Assembly (NCBI GenBank): GCA_949317995.1
Contig: OX439039.1
Location: 77,420,002-77,484,001 of the forward strand
Direction: 5' to 3'
DNA length: 64,000 nucleotides
From: Acholoe squamosa
Taxonomy: Eukaryota > Annelida > Polychaeta > Phyllodocida > Polynoidae
Shown: piece after piece, positions 23,895-33,391 of the stretch
How the letters are laid out: each line of letters begins with the position of its first letter
Numbering within the stretch: the first letter of the stretch is position 1
Translations under genes and position numbers: made by a program
The notes under the pieces: model-generated
What the model was told of the DNA's origin: nothing
The model's input: the letters and a program-made list of their open reading frames with translations, nothing else
Database searches by the model: none

Positions 23895-25129
23895 CAGCAT
23901 ATGATGCTGCATGGCTATGATATTGTATATCGGAAGGTGGCGCTCCACAACCTACGTCCAAACTAGGTGACCGTCAGGGCTGCTACTTTTTCTACTAATA
24001 GGGATATGGGTATCCTGTCTCATGGGCTTGCTAGGTCTGGTTCATACTGGAATGAACTGGTCTATGGGCCTCGCCATGGGATAGTTCTGCATGATGGTTA
24101 TCATACATAATGGTTATCCTGTATAATGGGTATCCTGCCTAATGGTTATCCCTTGTATACTCTTCATGTATTCTGGACTATTAGTGGTATGGTCTACATA
24201 TAGTTGTTTTAATGGGGCCTAATTGTACAGAAAGTTGAAATATGGGTGGTTAATAGGTAGAGGCGATAATTATATAGAGATTACTATAAAGTGAGATTTA
24301 TAATGAATTTAATGTATGTTTTATGCTGACACAATTCCCCTCCTCTGTTCAAAGTCTCCCGACTTTGTAGACACCCGAGTGCAATGTTTTAAAATATAAT
24401 CATTTTAAAGTATAAAACAAAACAAGGGACTTGAAATACTTCTCTTAACCAAGTGTCAGTAATCATACATTTTGATATGTTTTAGGATGTGCTGATAACG
24501 TGTCGACAAACACAGAAATGGCTAACGGCGCAACAAGTCCCATCATGTGGGTTGTTAAATAATCGCCTTAGGCACCGTGTCATTCAATTACCAATTGACA
24601 ACATTTGTGTGGTTGTAATGGATGTTAGTCCCCTGCGTAGGTTTGTTTTGTGAGCCTACATGACGCCTCTAAATAATCTACTTGGGAATAAATACAACCA
24701 ATGAACATTACAAGTTTCAAATTCCCATTACCATACAAATCTCTATATGACGAGTATTTGATGTAATTAGGATGTTGACTCGCCACAACCAGGACAATAT
24801 TTGGTTACACAGATCAACTATGGAGACTCTGAGCTTGTCTACTACAGTGCCCCACATAGATTCCTGAGACACTTTAAGATGTAACATTGGGCGGGGTCTG
24901 GGATGTGCCGGTTGGAATACGGTGGCCATTTTGGACGCTATATTTGGGGTCCCTGCCTTGTATAGAAGGGGTAGGTTGAGAAAACTGTGGCCATCGCTCT
25001 TCCCATCCTACAGATTATATATTTGCCACATTCTGATTCCAATTGGTAAATTTTCTCATTTGAATGCCCTGTGCATAAGGCAGGGCTTATACGCAAGAAT
25101 AGATGTCATTATGCCTTTGAATATCAAAA
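23895..25129. other. Non-coding, no gene seen
   Basis: GGTTATCCTG/GGGTATCCTG phrases repeat near 24000-24150. No exon, RNA gene or mobile-element terminus could be supported. Confidence 0.4.
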
Positions 25130-25678
25130 ATATGTTTATTGGAACCCTTATTAAAAAGTCTTTATGGTAAATCTGTTGCTTAAAGCTTGAAATAAATACA
25201 GAAATTCACTCAGATCTCTCCAACCTGGCAGGAAAATAACTGCATGAGAGGAAACTACTCGTGTCATTCAGGTAAACTCATGAGGAAAAACTCAGTTTGG
25301 AAAAATTCTCATGACACCCTGCCTATTTGCAATTTTCTATTTTCTGACCATTAAATCACTGCTACAAGCATCTATATAACAGAGAGTACCTTATTATAGT
25401 GCACTGAATATTGGATGAAAGTTACCGCCAAGCCTTGTTAGATTTACCGTTTAATATGGGAGTCAGTTCTGCTGACTGGGTGGTTTTCATTGTAGATAAT
25501 CTCGGATAGGGTATACATTAGTTGCCAACTGAGAAACTAATTCCTGTGATTCCTGTCGATTATCAGGGCAGGATAGCAACATGTTTTTTTTTTATGTTTT
25601 TGTTGTTTTTTTTTTTTTCGTTTGAAAACTGATTTCACCTACTCTATCATTCGTGTAGCCTTCTTTCTAAAGGGGTAT
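25130..25678. repeat. Left arm of large inverted duplication, outer part
   Basis: It matches the reverse complement of about 61465-61980. Shared blocks, read on this strand, include CTATATAACAGAGAGTACCT, GTGCACTGAATATTGGATGA and TGTAGATAATCTC. The arm continues beyond the BEL/Pao element at 48432. The last five bases, GGTAT at 25674-25678, are the target duplication of that element. Confidence 0.8.
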
Positions 25679-26343
25679 TGTAGTGGCCAAAGCCAATGAA
25701 TTGAGTCAAAGTCCTTGTGACAAGTTAAACTTACTACTGTTTATTCCTTAATCCACACAACAGCAGGGTACAGGTGCATAAGTACTCTCATAGAGTTGAT
25801 AAATGCCCTGCAGTCACACAGAAATTGTCCATAGGAGATCTAATCCCACTGGTAGATGCTTATTTCCTATAGATGTCACAGTAGCACAATATAATCCACA
25901 GGTGATATAGTCTTTAACATGTAGTAGGTACAGTGTCCTTGAGGTAACCTGTGTACATGTATAACCTTGATGTAACCTGTGTACATGTATAACCTTGATG
26001 TAACCTGTACAAAGAATATTGCCTCCTATAGTCCTCAGGTACAAAGTCCAATGTCAGCAAGTAATCCAATAATGTCCATGTGTCAGGTCTGACTTAGTGT
26101 TGTTGAATGAATGGGGAACCAGAAGAAGGCCCTTATAAATCATAGCCTTAGTAATTCTAGAAAGTTCTTGTATTATGGGGAAGACAAAGGATGGATCCTA
26201 CACATACCATGGTGTTCTATATATTTCCAGAACATTCTACTAACATCACCATGAACCACACACAAGCAAGCTTATGCTACACTATTCTAGAATGTTCTAA
26301 CATGATCCATACAATCCTATACCATTCTCAATCTTACACTACA
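25679..26343 (-). repeat. 3' LTR of the BEL/Pao element
   Basis: 665 bp, nearly identical to 47767-48431. It contains two and a half copies of a 28-bp unit with GTACATGTATAACCTTGATG near 25950-26010. A short open frame inside (25814-26044) recurs in the other LTR and is only a by-product of the repeat. Confidence 0.95.
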
Positions 26344-26586
26344 TTCCAGGCCCCTTAAATGTGAACCTTAGAAGTGAACATTTACAAACCTTTTACTTTA
26401 TTCATACAATATCAAGAAACACAGTTCAAACATGAACAGAAACAAATGATAATAGTACAAACCTTATACAATATGAAATGACAATGTCTCATATACCTCT
26501 TATAATGTTGGTACAATATGCATCTTTGACTCAAATATTACATCAAATCTGACATCTTTATTTACAAACACAACTCAATCTGACAT

Positions 26587-28380
26587 TTATGATGTGACAG
26601 ACTCAAGCAAACAAACTTTATCAATTGGTCTGACAAGTACATTTGTAGCAGTTTTGACCTCAACAGATCTAACTAGACCATCTTTACCTGGGAAGGTTTT
26701 GACAACACGGGCAAGTGGCCAACTATTTCTAGGTAGATTTTCATCCATAACCAATACAACATCATCAGATTGGATATTTCTGTTTGTGTCTAACCATTTC
26801 TGTCTAAGCTGCAGTGTAGGGAGATACTCTCTTACCCACCGTTTCCAGAACTGGTCTGCCAGGTACTGTACATGCCTCCACCTACGACCATACATGTCTT
26901 CCTTTTGGAAGGTTCCTGGGGAAGCTCTGAGTCCTACACCTAGTTGAAGCAAGTCATTTGGGGTTAGAAGTTTCAAGTCCTTTGGGTCATCTGATACAGG
27001 GGTCAAAGGTCTACCATTGACAATGTATTCAACTTCACAGAATACTGTGCTTAACCTCTCATCATCAAGGACTTGATCTTTGAGTATGGAATTCAATACC
27101 TTGCGCACTGTCCTGATTTGTCTTTCCCATACTCCACCCATGTGGGATGCAGCTGGTGGGTTGAACTCCCACTTGATTTCTCTGATCAGAAGATTCTCCT
27201 TTGTCTTGTGATCTTCATTCCACTTCTGTATTGACTCCTGCAGCTCCTTGTTGCCACCAACAAAGTTGGTTCCATTGTCTGATCTGATCTTTTCAGGAAC
27301 TCCTCTGCGAGCGATAAACCTTATCAGGGAATTGATGAATGAGTCCCCATCCATTGAGCTCAGGATTTCAATGTGTATGGCTCTTGTGGTCAAACAGGTG
27401 AATAGACAACCATACCTCTTTTCCTGGCTCTGGCCCCTCTTGACATAAAATGGGCCAAAACAGTCCACTCCTGTATAGGTAAAGGGTGGCTTGTGAGGTG
27501 TGACTCTGTCTGTAGGCAAGTCTGCCATTCTCTGAACACCTAATTTCCCTCTCAATTTCTTGCATATTACACAGTTCTGTAGCACTTTGTTTACCAAGGG
27601 ACGTCCTTGTGGTATCCAGTATTTCTCTCTGACCTTGGACAGGACATACTCTCGTCCTGAGTGCCTGGAAGTCCACTCGTGTGTGTGTCTCACAATGAGC
27701 TCAGCAATATGATGGTCCTTTGGCAAAATGAGAGGATTTTTGGCAGAGTCAGTTATTGGTGCACTTTGGAGCCTGCCCTGCACTCGGAACATGTTATCAG
27801 TATCTTTGAACAGATCTAGTTTGTAGATGGAGCTCCTTTGTGAGACTTGTTTGCCTGATTTTAGGCTTCTGAGCTCATCTGCATAAGATGTCCTTTGTAC
27901 ATATCTGATAATGTCTTTCTCAGCCCTTTGTAGCTCTTCCACACTGAGATCAGATTTGAGTTTAGGCTTTCCCTTTTTGAGCCATTGAACAAAGCAACTT
28001 AGCCAAGCAACAGCCTTTTTTAGAAGGTACCAGCTTGAATACCTCTTGAACATTTGTTCCAAGTGATCTTCTGTTTCAGTGAGGGTGACACACACCTTGG
28101 CCGCCTTCTTGACTTCTTGGTCATCATCTAGTAGGTCAGGGGATCTTGGAGGTACATCTGGCCACTGGGACTCATCCTTCCACAAGAAGTCTGGCCCCTG
28201 TTTCCACCTTTTGCTACGCAGGATTTCTTTGGCACTGATACCACGAGAAGCATCATCAGCTGGGTTGGACTTGGTGTCTACATACCTCCATTGACTTGGC
28301 AATGATCCATCATGGATAACTGCAACTCTGTTAGCAACAAAAGTCTGGAACCTCTTGGTAGTGTTCTTGATATACTGTAA
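26587..28380 (-). CDS. BEL/Pao pol, distal part (integrase region)
   Basis: This is the integrase-bearing end of the BEL/Pao polyprotein, left of the nested transposon. In reading order it shows the tail of the RNase H region, an HHCC-type zinc-binding segment, the retroviral-type integrase core and a C-terminal domain of the kind found in BEL/Pao (DUF5641-like). Within the family the integrase inserts the cDNA copy into chromosomes. Base composition and conservation are consistent with the rest of the element. It is treated here as part of a fossil element, not as a host gene. Confidence 0.9.
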   Translation of the reverse strand, partial: LQYIKNTTKRFQTFVANRVAVIHDGSLPSQWRYVDTKSNPADDASRGISAKEILRSKRWKQGPDFLWKDESQWPDVPPRSPDLLDDDQEVKKAAKVCVTLTETEDHLEQMFKRYSSWYLLKKAVAWLSCFVQWLKKGKPKLKSDLSVEELQRAEKDIIRYVQRTSYADELRSLKSGKQVSQRSSIYKLDLFKDTDNMFRVQGRLQSAPITDSAKNPLILPKDHHIAELIVRHTHEWTSRHSGREYVLSKVREKYWIPQGRPLVNKVLQNCVICKKLRGKLGVQRMADLPTDRVTPHKPPFTYTGVDCFGPFYVKRGQSQEKRYGCLFTCLTTRAIHIEILSSMDGDSFINSLIRFIARRGVPEKIRSDNGTNFVGGNKELQESIQKWNEDHKTKENLLIREIKWEFNPPAASHMGGVWERQIRTVRKVLNSILKDQVLDDERLSTVFCEVEYIVNGRPLTPVSDDPKDLKLLTPNDLLQLGVGLRASPGTFQKEDMYGRRWRHVQYLADQFWKRWVREYLPTLQLRQKWLDTNRNIQSDDVVLVMDENLPRNSWPLARVVKTFPGKDGLVRSVEVKTATNVLVRPIDKVCLLESVTS

Positions 28381-28640
28381 CCCAGTGAACAACAAACGTT
28401 CAATGAACGTTCACAAACGTCATTTTGAAGCTAAAAAGTGAACGTTTGTTTTCAATATTTTCCAACACCAAGGAAACGTTCAGTGAACATTCATAAATGT
28501 CCAGAAAAGCTAAGAAATGAATGTTTGTTTTCAATATTTTCCAACACAAAGAAAACGTGCAGTGAACATTCATAAATGTCCAGAAAAGCTATAAAATGAA
28601 CGTTTGTTTTGAATGTTTTTTAACTATAAAAACATTTTAA
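28381..28640. repeat. Left terminal and subterminal repeats of the transposon
   Basis: The 12-bp terminal repeat is followed by AAACGTTCAATGAACGTTCA. Then come two copies of a 79-bp unit (about 28439-28517 and 28518-28596) and the start of a third. Each unit contains GAACGTTTGTTTT or a variant, CAGTGAACATTCATAAATGT and CCAGAAAAGCTA. CACTA elements typically carry such arrays as binding sites for the element's own proteins. Confidence 0.8.
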
Positions 28641-28874
28641 AAAACCTTCCTCCCATGCCTCAAGCCTACCTGAGGTGTAAATACCACCCCCCAACCTCTG
28701 GACATCTGTACATAAGCCCAGCCTAAGGTAATTGTGTCTGCTATTCCGCTATAGACATGAACTATGAAAGCCAAGGCTACCATAGTACTCAGTTATAGTG
28801 ACAATATTTTAGGGATGCATGGGGGGGCACAAATGAGGTACCCTTTGGCACCTTCAGTTGCCTGCTTTAAACTA
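28641..28874. other. Transposon left non-coding region
   Basis: No gene or repeat structure is seen between the subterminal array and the first nested MITE. Confidence 0.4.
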
Positions 28875-29093
28875 GGCCTAAAAACTTGTTGTGTTCAGGT
28901 AACGCTACCTACCCTAATTTTTTGGCCCTACCCTAACTTTTTTTTGGGGGCATTTTTGGGGAAAATCTGATATTTTGGCAAAGGCGCAAATATTTTACAG
29001 CTCACCTAAAAAGAAATTATCAAAAAAAAATCCCTACCTACCTAGCCTAATTTTTTTCTACTCCGTTACCTGAACACAACAATTTTTTAGGCC
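28875..29093. mobile_element. MITE nested in the transposon, about 219 bp
   Basis: GGCCTAAAAACTTGTTGTGT followed by TCAGGTAACG at the left pairs with CGTTACCTGAACACAACAAT followed by TTTTTAGGCC at the right. CCTACCTACCCTAATTTTTT-type motifs also occur in both halves. The target duplication is unclear. Confidence 0.65.
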
Positions 29094-30223
29094 CTACCGG
29101 TTGACTTGGTCAAAGGCATATCTCCCTAGTATCAGAACTGGCCAATAAATCAAGATTTCACTGTATCATCTCTACATGTTCTGTAGACAGAGCTGCTTAT
29201 AGTGCCTTAGTACCAGTACTTCCCATCCCCCCCTCCTCCCCCGTCAAGTTTCATCCTGGGAATGGACATATCAAAATCATAGAAAAGGTCCTGGTGAGCT
29301 GAGGGCATGTGGGGGAGGGGGGGGGAGCTCACTCTTCGCACCTCCCCTTACCTCTCACCCAATGCTGCTCAAGCCTGTGAATCCCACTCTCTGACTCAGA
29401 AACGATTGGTATTTAGGCCTACCAGGAATTCAGCATTGCAGAGTCTAGGGATCCAGGCAAGGGATCTCTGAACCCTTGGCAAATTTGACATGACTTCACT
29501 TTAGATTTGAGCTCACAAGAACGCAACCATCGATAGTATATTCACAAGACCCGAGATTCAGAAACTAGAGATTCAGGGGATTCTGCAGCACTTTGAATTA
29601 TGAAAAAATATTGAGTAGAAGTGGTCCAAACAAGCAGTTAAACATAAAAATCGGCACATCGCGTCACCACTTACGTGAGTGGGGCAGCGCCTGGAACACC
29701 CTACTCTTATAAACTAAAGAATGAAATGAACAAGACATACCTTCGATCCTTAGCACTATTTGTATAGCTGCTTTCCCACACAGTAAACACGTTCAATAGT
29801 TCTTGACACTGCAGTCTTATCAAGCTCCCAGTCAGGACCAATCAGGGTAAATAGAGACATTGGTATGGGCACTGGCATTGTACGTTGACTGATAAGATCT
29901 AGGATGACGTCCTGAGTACAATCAGGGGACTAATCCAAGTAAAACGACTTCATTCACCCACTTTCTTCCCTGGAATCGTGTTCTAGAAGGCCTATATCAG
30001 CAAGCATGGTCATGGGTACTCCGTATAACTTTCACATGGGAACGTAGGTGCAAGGGGGGTAATAATTCTCACTGGATTTAGCTTCTGACTTCAACTTCTC
30101 AGTAAATTTGAGTGTTGCATTGAGGTGATCTTGATAAACGTCGCCATCTTAGGAAACCCCAACAACTTGTGACGTCACTACCATTTATGACGTACATTCC
30201 GAGTTCACGTGGCCGGGACTCCC
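29094..30223. other. Transposon 5' non-coding region
   Basis: No open frame of interest. A GC-rich patch with GTGACGTCAC (near 30168-30177) lies just upstream of the TATA box and could hold CRE-type promoter sites. Confidence 0.45.
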
Positions 30224-30230
30224 TATAAAA
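30168..30230 (+). promoter_or_regulatory. Predicted transposon promoter (CRE-like site plus TATA box)
   Basis: TATAAAA lies at 30224-30230, about 45 bp downstream of a GTGACGTCAC core. An ATG-free stretch follows and ends in a good splice donor (AAG|GTAGGT at 30366/30367). Position, motif spacing and the matching acceptors downstream make this the likeliest start for transcription of both transposon genes. The start point itself (about 30250-30280) is a guess. Confidence 0.55.
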
Positions 30231-30253
30231 CCGGCTACAGATTACGCAATCGG

Positions 30254-30366
30254 CCTTTGATCTCGTGGACACGGCTCGTCAGTCACGGCAGAGTCTGATC
30301 TTCACATCAGTGTCCCACGTGGCTTGCAATTAGAAGATAGAATCATCTTATCAGCACAGTGCTAAG
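30254..30366 (+). other. Predicted non-coding leader exon
   Basis: About 110 bases with no ATG, ending GTGCTAAG before GTAGGT. It could be joined to the 3' splice site at 33391 (transposase) or at 35882 (DUF4806-like gene), each of which lies directly before an ATG. The 5' limit is estimated from the TATA position. Confidence 0.5.
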
Positions 30367-30744
30367 GTAGGTACATTAACCTCCGTTTTTGTGGATCTAC
30401 TTTATCAGAGATCTATCTTTAGAAGTTTAGTTTAGCTGGGGCACCATCAAAGGATGGCACCACGTGGTGAACGATCCTACATGACGATGTATTGGCAAGG
30501 GCTGAGTAGGGTTGGGGGTGGGTGTTGGGGAGCACATGTAGCTCAGACAATACCCAACATATCAGGCATATTTCTTAGGTTGAAATCTGGCATTAAACTT
30601 CAATGTCAGAAAGTTTGAAATACTAACCAAAAAAACGTTTGTCAAGAAAACGTTATGAACGTTCATTGAGAAATCATTTAAAAATGTTTTCTTAGGGAGT
30701 GACCAATTTTTAACAGGCCCAGTACACATAAAAAAAACATTACC

Positions 30745-31495
30745 TAGGGAGTGGTCAATAATTATCAACAGGGGGGGCTGGTGGGTTTTCGCGCGGACGC
30801 ACGGAAATTTTTTACGCCCCCCCTTCGACGGTGTTCAAATTTTTTTTGTGCCCCCCCGCACCAGAGGTGCGGTGAATTTTCGCGTCCCTCTTTGATGTTT
30901 AGTAGCGCGCAGGATTTTGGCTAAAAAGAGGGTCAATTTTTTTGCTTCCCCTTCAAGAGGGGTCAAAATCTTTTTAGCCCCCCCCCCCCGGGGGGGACAC
31001 TTCATATATTTTGCTGACACTTGTGTGCGGCTGGCAAGGGCACTTTTTCATCAAAATCCCCCTAACAAGGGTCCGATTTCTAGGCCAAAATCCCCCTAAC
31101 AAGGGTCAACTTTGACCAAAATCCCCCTAACAAGGGTTTACTTTTGACTTGGGTGTGAAATATCCCCTAAAAATACCCACATTTTGAGCATAATTCCCTA
31201 GTTTTCAGGAGATATTTTCACATCTAGGGAATTCTAATGGTTTATGAGTGAATTATTTCTTTAAAAACATTGGTTTTTTTTTTGTTTTTTTTTTAAAGTG
31301 CCCTAAGAAGGGTACAGTTTTTGAGGTAAAATCCCCCTAACAAGGGTAAGGGTTGTTGTAGCTCCAGCCACACACCTGTGTCAGAATAAATGTGAGTGTC
31401 CCCCCCGGGCCCCCCCCACAAGAGGGGTCTGAATTTTTTATGCCCCCCCTCAAACCCACCATCCCCCCCATTGATAAATAATGACCACTCCCTTA
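30745..31495. repeat. G-rich foldback element, copy D, nested in the transposon
   Basis: It begins GGGAGTGGTCAATAATTATC and then AACAGGGG. It ends TTGATAAATAATGACCACTC, the inverted counterpart. The interior has three tandem-like copies of AAAATCCCCCTAACAAGGGT (31050-31140, again near 31330) and runs of C. It lies in the predicted first intron of the transposon genes. A single extra terminus, GGGAGTGACCAATTTTTAAC, occurs just upstream at 30696. Confidence 0.6.
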
Positions 31496-31837
31496 TTTAA
31501 CGTGAGAAAACGTTTTTAACATTCTGTTTTGTAACATTTTTTGTTGACTGGAAGGGGGGCGCGCAAATTTTGACTTGTGGGGATGAGGGCAATTTTTTCT
31601 CCGCATCAAGAGAGGGATTCAAGATTGTCTGTGCCTCTGGGAGAAAATCTTTTTGTCATAGGGTTACATGATAAATCTTAGGCCAACTAAAATAGTTTGT
31701 TTCTGGTCACTCGACCATCCTCAGCCAAAAGGGGCCGACCTCAGATTTTTTAAAAGATCTTTTTCAAATTTTTCCTGATTTTGTTGACAATTTTTCAAGT
31801 TTTCCAAAGGTTCTCTTCCAAAATTGTTATTTTGTAT

Positions 31838-32261
31838 TGTAGTGATTATATCACTTGTATAATAGTTATCAATGTGGGGACGATCAGTCCGGTGGTAGCC
31901 ACCGGCGCGGGAGCGCTAGTTAGGGTCTGTCCCACCTGGGGGCAACACGGTGGCGGCCTGTGACGTCACGCTCGTGACATCACATCACATGATGACATAA
32001 AAAGGGGGTTCGGTGGCCGCGGAGGGCAGATGCGATTAGAGACTTGCAGGTGGCAGAAGTGTGGTCGGTGACTCCGGGTTCGGTGGTTGCGATCGGTGGA
32101 TACCTGTAAGGGTGGTGCATATCAATACAAGCAAGGATAATTGATGTCGATACCAGAATTAATGAGAACTGTTAGCGCTAAGGCCTAAAAGAAATAAACC
32201 AAACACCTTCTACTCTTATAGAACTTTATTGGCTGCGTCTGGTCCTTTTGTGTTTACTACA
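31838..32261 (+). mobile_element. Solo LTR, 424 bp
   Basis: It starts TGTAGTGATT and ends TTTACTACA, giving 6-bp inverted TGTAGT..ACTACA tips. GTAT is repeated on both sides (31834-31837 and 32262-32265). Inside, in LTR order, are a CRE-like TGACGTCA near 31961, a TATA-like CATAAAAAG near 31995 and AATAAA near 32190. No internal retroelement sequence adjoins, so this is what is left after recombination between two LTRs. It does not resemble the BEL/Pao LTRs of this window. The family (Gypsy or BEL) is undecided. Confidence 0.65.
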
Positions 32262-32812
32262 GTATATATGCACACATTTTCCCATTGTTTTCCCATATCC
32301 CATGCAGGAAATCAATGTTTCTTACAACCACCAATGAAATCCCAGCAATATATGACCCTGTAATACCTTGGATGCAAAAAAAAAAAAAAATCTGAAAAAA
32401 GTACCTCACCTATTTTGGCCATGTTACTGGTAACACAGCTTTTTTTAGGCCATCCCTAGGCCATGCCAAAATAGTTAGTTGGTCTATGGATTGCCTGTGC
32501 CACATTTTCGGAAATTGAAAATTTTTTATTTGAAAAATATTTTGTCTACGGATTGCACGCACATCATTGTCTGGGAAAATTGGATTTTTTTTCTTCTCTA
32601 ATTGGTCCAGAAACTGAATGGATAGAGATACAGGAATGGCAGACCACTCCATAGAAAAAAGAGATTCTCGTCTTTTCACCTAGTATCATTATACCTTGGT
32701 CTGTGCATGTACCATGAACCAGTGGTTTGACACTTATATAAATTATATACCATAAAACCAATGACGAGTGAGTATTAAGAAACACACTGACTCTTATTCT
32801 CATTTTAAACTA
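32262..32812. other. Intron sequence of the transposon, no gene seen
   Basis: A phrase of the type GTCTAYGGATTGC recurs here twice (near 32480 and 32543) and again near 35550. Its origin is unknown. No coding content is seen. Confidence 0.35.
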
Positions 32813-33045
32813 CCGTAATCTCTCGCGTATAAGACGCGTCCTCTACGCCAAACAAAATGCTGGTGAGTCTTATAGCATACTCTCAAGAAGGGGGTGCGTC
32901 TTATACAAGGGGTAATTTTACTATAGAAATGTACTAAATTTACAAAATTGAGCCCTAAGAGGTGCGTCTTATACGCGAAAATGCTTCTACCAAGAAGGGG
33001 GTGCGTCCTATACGTGCAACGCGTCTTCTACGCGGGAGATTACGG
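32813..33045. mobile_element. CCGTAATCTC-family MITE, 233 bp, nested in the transposon
   Basis: The left end reads CCGTAATCTCTCGCGTATAA and the right end is its reverse complement with a few mismatches (CTACGCGGGAGATTACGG). TA flanks both ends (32811-32812 and 33046-33047), as for Tc1/mariner/pogo elements. The best-preserved copies of this family in the window are this one and 37296-37577. Confidence 0.8.
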
Positions 33046-33391
33046 TATGTGCCTATACAGGCCTGCATTGAGGAGTCCAGTTCCCCTTGCCCTAAAACCC
33101 TAACTATTAAGGAACACACCATTTATTGCCAGCTGGGGGGAACATGGTGGATATCTGTGAGTCGGCATTTTTGTTTCTGACCGCCCCCATCAATATGATC
33201 AAAGTTAGAACTGAGTGTGTAAAATGACCCTTCCCTCCCTCCTGCCCCCCATAAAAAAACCAAAAGAAACAAGCAAGGAGATGTATTTGAAAATGCCTCC
33301 CAGCCCCCATATATAACAAGCCCCTCCATCTGGCAATAAATGACCTGTCCCTAAGAGGTATATTCTGAACTGAGATACCATCTCTCTTCAG

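Noticed and set aside
26594-26947. 117-residue plus-strand frame
   Set aside because: It is antisense to the integrase region of the BEL/Pao element, which has clear family content.
31961-32110. CRE/TATA region as the primary promoter of the transposon
   Set aside because: It lies inside a solo LTR with its own boundaries; the TATA at 30224 with a clean leader and donor is the better primary candidate.
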